A stretch of 5,556 bases of DNA from an uncultured Porphyromonadaceae bacterium (GCA_902475285.1 CABRZA010000152.1:1-5556); one strand, 5' to 3'. Positions 1-5,556 are shown, numbered from the stretch's first letter. A program made the numbers and translations. Notes: generated by a model not told the origin, from the letters alone.

Positions 1-5
1 ATTGC

Positions 6-20
6 AAAAGTAATACTTTT
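6..20. other. AT-rich palindrome at left edge (AAAAGTA-a-TACTTTT)
   Basis: The sequence shows a perfect 7-bp inverted repeat around a single central A, in an AT-rich stretch with no reading frame of note. Read on the minus strand, bases 12 to 5 give TACTTTTG, which fits the Bacteroidota -7 consensus TAnnTTTG, so this could be the -7 box of a divergent gene lying left of the window. I do not see a good TTG-type -33 box at the right distance on that strand. It could equally be a protein-binding palindrome or chance in AT-rich DNA. Confidence 0.3.
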
Positions 21-127
21 TTCGCACACCGAGCGAACCCGCGGCGCTAAAAATAGCATATATATCGCCCTTAATGTTAATTAAACTTAAAATTTCTGCC
101 ATAGTCTTACTCTTAACCGCCCATAAG

Positions 128-158
128 TTGCGTATGTGGCGCAAAATGTGTACTTTTG
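128..158 (+). promoter_or_regulatory. Candidate Bacteroidota-type promoter for the rimP-nusA-infB unit
   Basis: TTG at 128-130 and TACTTTTG at 151-158 are separated by 20 nt. This matches the known primary-sigma promoter of Bacteroidota (TTG or TTTG about 20 nt upstream of TAnnTTTG). Transcription would start at about 163-167, giving a leader of roughly 55-58 nt before the rimP ATG. It is the only full match I found in the first 220 bases on the + strand. The -7 box also forms part of an interrupted inverted repeat, GCAAAA (141-146) with TTTTGC (154-159), which might be an operator or chance. No experimental start is visible, so this is a motif-based call. Confidence 0.6.
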
Positions 159-172
159 CCTGAATCTTCATC

Positions 173-205
173 AGAGGAGGGAGCCTGGCTTCCTCCTCTT
201 TATTT
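173..205 (+). promoter_or_regulatory. Leader hairpin with T-rich tail (attenuator or upstream terminator)
   Basis: AGAGGAGG (173-180) pairs with CCTCCTCT (192-199). The stem continues inward through a G-T pair (181/191), A-T, G-C and C-G to a 3-nt loop at 185-187, giving 12 continuous pairs. A T-rich stretch (199-205, TTTATTT) follows. It resembles an intrinsic terminator with an interrupted T tract. Because the best promoter lies just upstream, the hairpin would sit at the very start of the rimP mRNA and so could act as an attenuator or a stabilising 5' stem. The alternative is that it ends a transcript coming from left of the window. Confidence 0.55.
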
Positions 206-212
206 GAGGAGA
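193..212 (+). promoter_or_regulatory. rimP ribosome-binding site that can pair with upstream CTCCTC
   Basis: GAGGAGA at 206-212 lies 8 nt before the rimP ATG and is a good Shine-Dalgarno match, which is uncommon in Bacteroidota, where most genes lack one. GAGGAG (206-211) is exactly complementary to CTCCTC (193-198), with a 7-nt T-rich loop. CTCCTC is also part of the 3' arm of the larger 173-199 hairpin, so the two structures exclude each other: the large hairpin leaves the site open, the small one closes it. The pairing is seen in the sequence; a regulatory role is inference. Confidence 0.4.
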
Positions 213-220
213 CCCTGATT

Positions 221-709
221 ATGATAGACAAGAAAGAACTTGAAAGCTGCATAGCCGCCCATCTCGAGGGCTCCGGCCTTTTCCTCGTGGCGCTGCAGGT
301 GTCGCCCGCCAACGACATCGACGTCGAAATCGACTCCGTCGAAGGCCCCGTCGACATCGACGCATGCGTCGCACTTACCCGGGCCGTCGAGGCCGCATTC
401 GACCGCGACGTCGAGGATTACTCCCTCCAGGTCGGTTCCGCCGGAATCACTTCCCCACTCAAAGTGCGCGCGCAGTATGCCAAGAACATCGGCAATGATG
501 TCGAGGTCCTCACAGCCGACGGCCGCAAGCTCCGCGGCGTCCTCGCTGCCGTCGCCGGCGGCGATCCCCTCGACACCGACGTCTCCTTCACACTCCGTTC
601 GCAGCGTAAGGTCAAGCCCGAAGGCGCCAAGCGCCCCGTAATGACCGATGTCGACGAGACTCTCGCCGCTGCCGACTGCAAATATGTGCGTCCCGAAATC
701 AAATTCTGA
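221..709 (+). CDS. rimP: Ribosome maturation factor RimP
   Basis: RimP binds the 30S subunit during assembly in the cytoplasm and helps late 16S rRNA and protein incorporation steps. The 162-aa product has the family length. Its N-terminal half (about 1-82) is the alpha/beta domain, ending in VGSAGITSPL (residues 71-80), the counterpart of the family's (V/S)SSPGIDRPL motif. The C-terminal half (about 88-160) is the SH3-like barrel, including the GNDVEVLTADGRKLRGVL strand pair. The usual S-P-G is S-A-G here. The ATG at 221 is preferred because the N-terminus MIDKKELE fits the family and a GAGGAGA site lies 8 nt upstream. It is the first gene after the candidate promoter and precedes nusA by 79 nt, the widespread rimP-nusA arrangement. 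Family assignment rests on motif, length and context together. Confidence 0.93.
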   Translation: MIDKKELESCIAAHLEGSGLFLVALQVSPANDIDVEIDSVEGPVDIDACVALTRAVEAAFDRDVEDYSLQVGSAGITSPLKVRAQYAKNIGNDVEVLTADGRKLRGVLAAVAGGDPLDTDVSFTLRSQRKVKPEGAKRPVMTDVDETLAAADCKYVRPEIKF

Positions 710-788
710 CGCACGCGTCATAAAGAAATAATATAAACAAAAACCCGCGCCGGCACAGCCCGACGCGCATACCGAATTTTTACTCAAA

Positions 789-2093
789 ATGGCAAAGAAA
801 GAGGAAACTCCGAATATGGTGGAGCAGTTCGCCGAGTTCAAGGAACTCAAGAACATCGACAAAGCCACCATGATAAGCGTGCTCGAAGAGTCGTTCCGCA
901 AGGTGCTCGCCAGCATGTTCGGCGGCGACGCCAACATCGACGTAATCCTGAACCCCGACAAGGGCGACGTGCAGATATTCCAGAATCTCGAAGTAGTGCC
1001 CGACGGAGAAATCGACCCCGCTAAGAAAAATCTCCAGATTACCCTCAGCGAAGCCCGCGCCGACAACGACCCCCAGGCCGAGGTCGGCGAGGAGCACACT
1101 CGCGTAATAATCTTCGAGAAGTTCGGACGCCGCGCAATCCTAAACCTCCGGCAGACACTCCAGAGCCGTATCCTCGAGCTCCAGAAGCAGGCCGTTATCA
1201 ATAAGTTCAAGGAACTCGAAGGACAGATTGTTTCCGCCGAGGTATACCAGACATGGCGCTCCGAAACACTCCTCCTCGACGACGACAAGAACGAACTCCA
1301 CCTCCTCCGCGCCGAAACTATTCCACGCGACTCCTTCCGCAAGGGCGACACCGTCCGCGCACTCGTCCTCCCCTTCACCGAGAAGGACAACAACAGCGGC
1401 AAAGTAATGCTATCCCGCACAAGCAATCTCTTCCTCGTCCGCCTCTTCGAGCTTGAGGTGCCCGAGATTCACGACGGTCTCATTAGCATCCGTGCCGTCG
1501 CTCGCCACCCGGGAGAGCGTGCCAAAATCGCCGTCGAGAGCTACGACGACCGCATCGACCCCGTCGGCGCTTGCGTCGGCATAAAGGGAAGCCGCATCCA
1601 CGGCATCGTCCGCGAGCTCCGCAACGAGAACATCGACGTCATAAACTACACCTCCAACCCCTCCCTCTTCATCCAGCGCGCCCTCTCGCCCGCCAAGATT
1701 TCCACTATCCGTCTCAACGAGGAAACCAAGAAGGCCGAGGTATTCCTCCGACCCGAGGAAGTATCACTCGCCATCGGCAAGAACGGCCTCAACATCAAGC
1801 TCGCTTCCGAGCTTACGGGATACACCATCGATGTTTACCGCGACACCGAGAACGTTTATGAGGACGATATCTACCTCGACGACTTCCGCGACGAAATCGA
1901 AGACTGGGTAGTCGACGCGCTCAAAAACATCGGTTGCGTCACCGCTCAGAGCGTCCTCCACACCCCACGCGAGGTCCTCATCGAGAAGGCCGACCTTGAA
2001 GAAAGCACCGTCGACGAAGTCCTCGACATCCTGCGCCGCGAATACGCCAAAGACGACGAAGCAGAAGCTCCCGACACAACGGCCGACGCATAA
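789..2093 (+). CDS. nusA: Transcription termination/antitermination factor NusA
   Basis: NusA binds RNA polymerase and nascent RNA and modulates pausing, intrinsic termination and antitermination. The 434-aa product shows the domains in order: an N-terminal RNA-polymerase-binding domain (about 10-135); an S1 domain (about 140-213, starting near EGQIVSAEV and ending in LSRT at 208-211); the linker FLVRLFELEVPEI; KH1 with its GIKG loop (264-267); and KH2 with GKNG (330-333). The R-x-PGER-x-KIAV stretch before KH1 is typical. A C-terminal helical module (about 365-425) is followed by an acidic tail. E. coli NusA is longer (495 aa) with two acidic repeats; only one such module is visible here. 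The ATG at 789 has an A-rich upstream region and no Shine-Dalgarno site; M10 is a possible but less likely start. The 79-nt gap after rimP holds no clear promoter or terminator. In E. coli NusA controls its own operon; whether it does here is unknown. Confidence 0.97.
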   Translation: MAKKEETPNMVEQFAEFKELKNIDKATMISVLEESFRKVLASMFGGDANIDVILNPDKGDVQIFQNLEVVPDGEIDPAKKNLQITLSEARADNDPQAEVGEEHTRVIIFEKFGRRAILNLRQTLQSRILELQKQAVINKFKELEGQIVSAEVYQTWRSETLLLDDDKNELHLLRAETIPRDSFRKGDTVRALVLPFTEKDNNSGKVMLSRTSNLFLVRLFELEVPEIHDGLISIRAVARHPGERAKIAVESYDDRIDPVGACVGIKGSRIHGIVRELRNENIDVINYTSNPSLFIQRALSPAKISTIRLNEETKKAEVFLRPEEVSLAIGKNGLNIKLASELTGYTIDVYRDTENVYEDDIYLDDFRDEIEDWVVDALKNIGCVTAQSVLHTPREVLIEKADLEESTVDEVLDILRREYAKDDEAEAPDTTADA

Positions 2094-2105
2094 TTGTCGA
2101 TGCAT

Positions 2106-2232
2106 GAGGGTGTCGCAAAATTTCGAAAATGGGCAATACGAAATACTGCGCTGATTGCCAATGAAGTGGAAGCGCAATATATTTCACCCGTCCGACCGGC
2201 ACATTCTAACAAGCCGATTCTGCAACACCCTC
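2106..2232. repeat. 127-bp element with 16-bp terminal inverted repeats (MITE-like or folded repeat)
   Basis: The left end GAGGGTGTCGCAAAAT (2106-2121) and the reverse complement of the right end (2217-2232, reading GAGGGTGTTGCAGAAT) match at 14 of 16 positions. Inside are further inverted pairs: GGCAAT/ATTGCC (2132-2137 and 2154-2159) and TGCGCT/AGCGCA (2147-2152 and 2171-2176). It also contains one copy of the short dispersed repeat seen again after infB. There is no coding capacity and no obvious target-site duplication (left flank ends GCAT, right flank begins TTCT). The structure suits a small non-autonomous mobile element or a dispersed structured intergenic repeat; one window cannot tell which. 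Confidence 0.55.
2163..2183 (+). repeat. Short dispersed repeat, copy 1
   Basis: The unit reads GAAGTGGAAGCGCAAT followed by ATATT. It matches copy 2 after infB at 19 of 21 positions. The upstream context is also shared: CTGATTGCCA (2151-2160) here and CTGATTGTCA (5471-5480) there, with a 2-nt versus 5-nt spacer. It lies inside the 127-bp inverted-repeat element. I expect it to be a genome-wide repeat, but only the three copies in this window are visible. Confidence 0.65.
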
Positions 2233-2263
2233 TTCTATCCTCCCTGCCTTGTTGGCAAGCCAA

Positions 2264-2353
2264 AGCCCCGGAGGGGTGCTGTAATGGTTAACCGGGGTGC
2301 GCAAGCCCCCGGAGGGCCCCAGGCTCCGGGATAGGAGCCCCGGAGGGGCGATG
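2264..2353. repeat. REP-like cluster of CCCCGGAGGGG palindromes
   Basis: Three related units occur in 90 bases: AGCCCCGGAGGGGTG (2264-2278), AGCCCCCGGAGGGCC (2304-2318) and AGCCCCGGAGGGGCG (2336-2350). Units 1 and 3 each form a CCCC/GGGG stem around GGA; unit 3 adds a flanking G-C pair. Other pairings compete: CCGGGG (2292-2297) with CCCCGG (2307-2312), and GGCTCC (2322-2327) with GGAGCC (2334-2339) around a GGGATA loop. The composition and lack of coding capacity resemble REP-type intergenic palindromes. No transposase of the REP-associated Y1 type is in the window. Confidence 0.65.
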
Positions 2354-2426
2354 TCGTGAACCTCTGCATCGCATGCGTGTCTTTTCTTCCGTCGCAGTAT
2401 CATTTAGAAAAAAGGAAATTCAATAT

Positions 2427-5417
2427 ATGCCAAAAAAATTAAGCAAAGTTGCGAAAGATCTCAACGTGTCCGTTTCGACACTGATCGACTTTCTTCAAAA
2501 AAAGAACATAACCGTTGAGGACAACCCCAATGCGCGTGTCGACGACGACGTGGTCGATACCCTCACCGCCGCCTTCGCAAGCGACAAGGACCTCAAATCT
2601 CGCTCTGCTCAGCTCACCGACGAACGGAAGGAAAACCGCGCCCGCCCGGCCGACAAACAGCCGTCGCAGCACGACGAAAACCATATCGGAACTCGTCAGG
2701 GACCACGCATCCTCGGTAAGATAGAACTCGACGCTAAGGGTAATCCCGTGCCCCCCAAGCCCGCGCCCGCGCCAAAGACTGCATCGGCTCCCAAAGCCGA
2801 GGCTCCCAGGCCCGAGGCACCGAAAGCCGCCCCGGCTACCGCTCCCGAAGTAAAACCCGAGGCTCCCAAGGCACAGGAAGCTCCGAAAGCCGAAGCTCCT
2901 GCGGCTCCCAAGGCCCCCGAGGCACCCAAGGCGCCGGTGACCGAGACACCAAAGCCACAGGCAGCTCCCAAGGCCGAAGCACCTGCGGCTCCCAAAGCCC
3001 CCGAAACCCCCAAGGCGCCCGCAGCTCCCGTTGCTGCCAAGCCTGCCGCCGAGGCTCCCAAAGCCGAAGAGGCGCCCAAACCCGCCGAGCCCGCAAAACC
3101 CGCCGAACCCGAGGTCTTCACTCTCGAGCGCACAACGCCCGCGCCCTCGCTCAACATCGTCGGCAAAATCGACCTCGACGCCATGAACCTTTCCACCCGT
3201 CCCAAAAAGAAGGGTAAAGACAACCGCGGCAACCGTCCCGGCACTCCCGGTGCGGCCGGTGCAGCCGACGGCGACCGCAAGAAGCGCCGCCGCATTGCCG
3301 GTAAGGAGAAAGTCGACATCGAGAAGGCAGGTCGGCAGGCCGCCGAAAACCGCGACGGCCAGAACGGCCAGAATGGCCGTGGTCAAGGCAACGGCCGCGG
3401 GCAGCAGGGCCAGCAGAACGGCCAGGCCGGCGGACGCGGTGCCGACCGCAGCCGCGCCGAAAGCAAGCGCAAGCCCGAGCAGCGTCGTCCCGTGCAGCCC
3501 GAGGTTAGCGAGGAAGACGTACAGCGTCAGGTAAAGGAAACCCTCGCACGACTCACCGCAAAGGACAAGTCGCAGAAGCGCGGCGCAAAGTGGCGCAAGG
3601 AGAAGCGCGAGGCTAACGCTAATCGAGAGCGTCAGCTCCACGAAGCCGAGCTCGAAGAAAGCAAGATTCTGAAAATAACAGAGTTCGTTACCGCCAACGA
3701 GCTCGCCGTGATGATGGACGTCCCCGTAAACAACGTCATCGCAACCTGCATGAATATCGGCGTCATGGTGTCAATCAACCAGCGCCTCGACGCCGAGACC
3801 ATCAACATCGTCGCCGAGGAGTTCGGCTTCACAACCGAGTATGTATCCGCCGAGGTTGCCGACGCAATCCACCAGGAAGACGACCGCGAGGAAGACCTCG
3901 TCAGCCGTCCACCGGTCGTCACCGTCATGGGCCACGTCGACCACGGCAAGACTTCGCTCCTCGACTACATCCGCAAGGCAAACGTTATCGCAGGCGAGGC
4001 CGGAGGCATCACCCAGCACATCGGCTCATACAACGTAACCCTCCCCGACGGTCGTCACATCACCTTCCTCGACACCCCGGGACACGAGGCTTTCACCGCC
4101 ATGCGTGCCCGCGGTGCAAAGGTCACCGACCTTGTCATCATAATCGTCGCTGCCGACGACGCCGTCATGCCCCAGACTGTCGAGGCCATCAACCATGCCT
4201 CCGCTGCAGGCGTGCCCATCGTCTTCGCTATCAACAAAATCGACAAGCCGCACGCCAACCCCGACAAAATCAAGGAGGAACTCGCCGCAATGAACTACCT
4301 CGTCGAGGAGTGGGGCGGCAAGTACCAGAGCCAGGATATCTCAGCCAAGAAGGGCCTCGGTGTCGAGGAACTCATGGAGAAAGTTCTACTCGAGGCCGAG
4401 ATGCTCGAGCTCCGTGCCAACCCCAACCGCCGTGCCACTGGCACCATCATCGAGTCAACCCTCGACAAGGGCCGAGGATACGTCGCAAACGTCCTCGTCC
4501 AGAACGGTACCCTCCGCGTCGGCGACGTCATCCTCGCCGGCAACCACTACGGCAAGGTAAAGGCCATGTTCAACGAGCGCAACCAGCGAATCAAGGAAGC
4601 CGGGCCCGCCATGCCCGCCATCGTCCTCGGACTCAACGGTGCTCCCGCAGCCGGCGACAACTTCAACGTCCTCGAGTCCGAGCAGGAGGCGCGCGAAATC
4701 GCAGCCAAGCGCGAGCAGCTTGCCCGCGAGCAGGGCCTCCGCACAACCAAGCTCCTCACTCTCGAAGACATCGGCCGACGCCGTGCCATAGGCAACTTCC
4801 GCGAGCTCAACATCATCGTCAAGGGCGACGTCGACGGCTCCATCGAAGCCCTCAGCGACTCACTCATCAAGCTCAGCACCGACGAAATCCAGATCAACGT
4901 CCTCCACAAGGCTGTCGGCGAGATTTCCGAAAGCGACGTCACACTCGCCGCCGCCTCCGATGCCATCATCATCGGCTTCCAGGTGCGCCCCAGCGTGGCA
5001 GCACGCCGTGCCGCCGAGCGCGAAGGAGTCCAGATTCGCCTCTACTCCGTTATCTACCAGGCAATCGAGGAAGTCAAGGACGCCATGGCAGGCATGCTCG
5101 CGCCCGAAATCAAGGAAGAAGTCACCGGCACAGCCGAAGTCCTCGAAACATTCCATGTATCCAAAGTCGGCACCATCGCAGGTGCTATCGTCCGCGACGG
5201 CAAGATACGCCGTGGTTGCAAGCTCCGCCTCATCCGCGACGGCATCGTCCGATACACCGGCGAAATGGGCTCCCTCAAACGATTCAAAGACGACGTCAAG
5301 GAAGTCCTCTCCGGCTACGATTGCGGTATCTCAATCGCCGGATACAACGACATCAAAGTCGGCGACCTCCTCGAAGCATTCGAAGAAAAAGAAGTCGCCC
5401 GCACCTCCCTCGACTAA
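2427..5417 (+). CDS. infB: Translation initiation factor IF-2
   Basis: IF2 is the GTPase that delivers fMet-tRNA to the 30S subunit and promotes 50S joining. The 996-aa product has an IF2 N-terminal domain (about 1-55), a low-complexity linker (about 105-340), a second N-terminal domain (about 414-475), and the G domain with GHVDHGKT (502-509), GGITQH (526-531), DTPGH (549-553), NKID (603-606) and SAK (639-641). Domain II begins near 669, domain III holds KGDVDGS (799-805), and the C-terminal tRNA-binding domain begins near 901. All GTPase motifs are intact. I chose the ATG at 2427, where MPKKLSKVAKDLNVS fits the conserved domain. An in-frame ATG at 2373 would add 18 residues unlike the family and lies close to the repeat cluster. 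An A-rich stretch with AAGGA (2412-2416) precedes the start. The linker is longer than in many bacteria, as in other Bacteroidota. Confidence 0.97.
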   Translation: MPKKLSKVAKDLNVSVSTLIDFLQKKNITVEDNPNARVDDDVVDTLTAAFASDKDLKSRSAQLTDERKENRARPADKQPSQHDENHIGTRQGPRILGKIELDAKGNPVPPKPAPAPKTASAPKAEAPRPEAPKAAPATAPEVKPEAPKAQEAPKAEAPAAPKAPEAPKAPVTETPKPQAAPKAEAPAAPKAPETPKAPAAPVAAKPAAEAPKAEEAPKPAEPAKPAEPEVFTLERTTPAPSLNIVGKIDLDAMNLSTRPKKKGKDNRGNRPGTPGAAGAADGDRKKRRRIAGKEKVDIEKAGRQAAENRDGQNGQNGRGQGNGRGQQGQQNGQAGGRGADRSRAESKRKPEQRRPVQPEVSEEDVQRQVKETLARLTAKDKSQKRGAKWRKEKREANANRERQLHEAELEESKILKITEFVTANELAVMMDVPVNNVIATCMNIGVMVSINQRLDAETINIVAEEFGFTTEYVSAEVADAIHQEDDREEDLVSRPPVVTVMGHVDHGKTSLLDYIRKANVIAGEAGGITQHIGSYNVTLPDGRHITFLDTPGHEAFTAMRARGAKVTDLVIIIVAADDAVMPQTVEAINHASAAGVPIVFAINKIDKPHANPDKIKEELAAMNYLVEEWGGKYQSQDISAKKGLGVEELMEKVLLEAEMLELRANPNRRATGTIIESTLDKGRGYVANVLVQNGTLRVGDVILAGNHYGKVKAMFNERNQRIKEAGPAMPAIVLGLNGAPAAGDNFNVLESEQEAREIAAKREQLAREQGLRTTKLLTLEDIGRRRAIGNFRELNIIVKGDVDGSIEALSDSLIKLSTDEIQINVLHKAVGEISESDVTLAAASDAIIIGFQVRPSVAARRAAEREGVQIRLYSVIYQAIEEVKDAMAGMLAPEIKEEVTGTAEVLETFHVSKVGTIAGAIVRDGKIRRGCKLRLIRDGIVRYTGEMGSLKRFKDDVKEVLSGYDCGISIAGYNDIKVGDLLEAFEEKEVARTSLD
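2745..3111 (+). repeat. Ala/Pro/Lys/Glu repeat region within infB, with an internal duplication
   Basis: This codes for about 120 residues of IF2 linker (roughly 107-228) made almost wholly of Ala, Pro, Lys and Glu in APKAEAP/APKAPE-type units. The clearest duplication is 2880-2936 and 2964-3020: 57-nt units, 84 nt apart, encoding 19 residues that differ at one position (E-A-P versus E-T-P near the end). The DNA copies differ at about eight sites, mostly third codon positions, so the protein repeat is being kept. Such tracts are flexible spacers in IF2 and vary in length between strains by slippage or recombination. Confidence 0.8.
3357..3440 (+). repeat. Gly/Gln/Asn/Arg-rich tract within infB
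   Basis: Residues 311-338 of IF2 are almost only Gly, Gln, Asn and Arg, built from GGC-CAG-AAC and GGC-CGY triplet groups (GQNGQNGRGQGNGRGQQGQQ). It sits between a basic segment (KKRRRIAGKEK) and the charged helix before the second N-terminal domain. The composition is RGG-like and probably disordered; RNA contact is plausible but not shown. Confidence 0.7.
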
Positions 5418-5434
5418 TCCCATCCTCCATACCG

Positions 5435-5468
5435 GCGGCCGCCCCTTTCAGGCGGCCGCTAATTTTTT
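5435..5468 (+). terminator. Intrinsic terminator after infB
   Basis: GCGGCCGCC (5435-5443) pairs perfectly with GGCGGCCGC (5451-5459), nine G-C pairs around a 7-nt loop (CCTTTCA). TAA and then six T (5463-5468) follow. It starts 18 nt after the infB stop and should end the rimP-nusA-infB transcript. This is the strongest terminator in the window. Confidence 0.92.
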
Positions 5469-5485
5469 ACCTGATTGTCATCCAC

Positions 5486-5506
5486 GAAGTAGAGGCGCAA
5501 TATATT
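5486..5506 (+). repeat. Short dispersed repeat, copy 2
   Basis: GAAGTAGAGGCGCAAT followed by ATATT, 19 of 21 identical to copy 1 in the nusA-infB gap. Its right part extends into a perfect 12-bp palindrome GCAATATATTGC (5497-5508). It lies just past the infB terminator, in a stretch with no reading frame of note. Confidence 0.65.
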
Positions 5507-5536
5507 GCAATGTCACTAACTTAGGGGCATAGCCAT

Positions 5537-5556
5537 GAAGTAGGGGCGCAATGTAT
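5537..5556 (+). repeat. Short dispersed repeat, copy 3 (cut by window end)
   Basis: GAAGTAGGGGCGCAATGTAT differs from copy 2 at two of 20 positions and begins 51 nt after copy 2 starts, in the same orientation. It is preceded by GCCAT, recalling GCCAAT before copy 1. The unit runs off the window, so its right boundary and any further tandem copies are unknown. Confidence 0.6.

Larger units (their letters stand above)
2094..2426. other. 333-nt repeat-filled gap between nusA and infB
   Basis: No credible gene lies here: the longest readable frames run through inverted repeats and have no family-like features. The left part (2106-2232) is an element with terminal inverted repeats. The middle (2264-2353) is a GC-rich palindrome cluster. 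The right part (about 2354-2426) is simple sequence ending in an A-rich stretch before infB, with the palindrome CGCATGCG at 2370-2377. I found no TTG-N19-21-TAnnTTTG promoter in the last 75 bases (the nearest, TATCATTT at 2398-2405, misses two key positions), nor a hairpin directly followed by a T run. infB is therefore probably co-transcribed with nusA through this block. Confidence 0.75.

Noticed and set aside
708..719. Inverted repeat GACGCACGCGTC over the rimP stop codon
   Set aside because: It gives only four pairs with a usable loop and has no T tract; likely chance in GC-rich sequence.
747..781. Possible terminator between rimP and nusA
   Set aside because: A GC-rich stem with a mismatch (747-766) is separated from the T run (777-781) by ten bases, so it does not have terminator geometry.
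200..1426. 408-aa open frame on the minus strand across rimP and nusA
   Set aside because: It lies antisense to two clear family genes, is Ser/Arg-rich and low in complexity, and shows no domain. Long antisense frames are expected from the C-ending codon bias here.
2094..2291. 65-aa frame just after nusA, beginning with TTG
   Set aside because: It runs through the inverted-repeat element and the palindrome cluster; the sequence is better explained as repeats.
2163..2350. CRISPR-like array from the repeated units
   Set aside because: Units are two different short palindromic families with irregular spacing, no uniform spacers and no cas genes.
2373..2426. Upstream in-frame ATG giving infB 18 extra residues
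   Set aside because: The extension is unlike IF2 N-termini and begins just after the palindrome cluster; the ATG at 2427 starts directly at the conserved domain with an A-rich upstream region.
3183..3185. Internal infB start (codon 253) producing a short IF2 isoform as in E. coli
   Set aside because: The ATG is in frame, but no ribosome-binding or A-rich region precedes it, so sequence alone does not support it.
2439..3641. 400-aa open frame on the minus strand across the infB linker
   Set aside because: Gly/Leu/Ala repeats simply mirror the Ala/Pro/Lys-coding repeats of infB; no family features.
4310..5524. 404-aa Arg/Pro/His-rich frame overlapping infB on the + strand
   Set aside because: A frame-shifted shadow of the conserved GTPase and C-terminal domains of IF2, with composition typical of shifted GC-rich codons.

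Overview
The window carries a housekeeping transcription/translation cluster, rimP - nusA - infB, all on the + strand, from what looks like a GC-rich member of the Bacteroidota (probably order Bacteroidales; I cannot fix the family from sequence alone). The evidence is the gene order without ylxR or an L7Ae-like gene between nusA and infB, a TTG-N20-TACTTTTG promoter of the Bacteroidota sigma type, mostly A-rich rather than Shine-Dalgarno translation starts, and an IF2 whose N-terminal linker holds Ala/Pro/Lys repeats flanked by two GKI(D/E)LDA motifs. The genes use mostly C- and G-ending codons, while the first ~170 bases are AT-rich.

Layout. Bases 1-220 are an AT-rich leader region with a palindrome at its left edge, one good promoter candidate (128-158), and a 12-bp hairpin (173-199) with a T-rich tail just before rimP. 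rimP (221-709, 30S maturation) is followed after 79 nt by nusA (789-2093, transcription elongation/termination factor). A 333-nt gene-free interval (2094-2426) separates nusA from infB. It is packed with repeats: a 127-bp element with 16-bp imperfect terminal inverted repeats, which contains one copy of a short dispersed repeat, then a cluster of CCCCGGAGGGG-type palindromes. infB (start chosen at 2427, stop at 5417) encodes a full-length 996-aa IF2. A strong intrinsic terminator (5435-5468) closes the unit. Beyond it are two more copies of the short dispersed repeat, the last cut by the window edge.

How it works together. The genes link 30S assembly (RimP), RNA polymerase pausing and antitermination (NusA) and initiator-tRNA loading (IF2), a grouping conserved widely in bacteria. 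I see no convincing promoter directly before infB, so infB is probably transcribed through the structured repeat block. I see no new defence, mobile or catalytic system here. The points most worth following are the leader hairpin, which can exchange with a second hairpin hiding the rimP ribosome-binding site, and the composite repeat inside the nusA-infB message.
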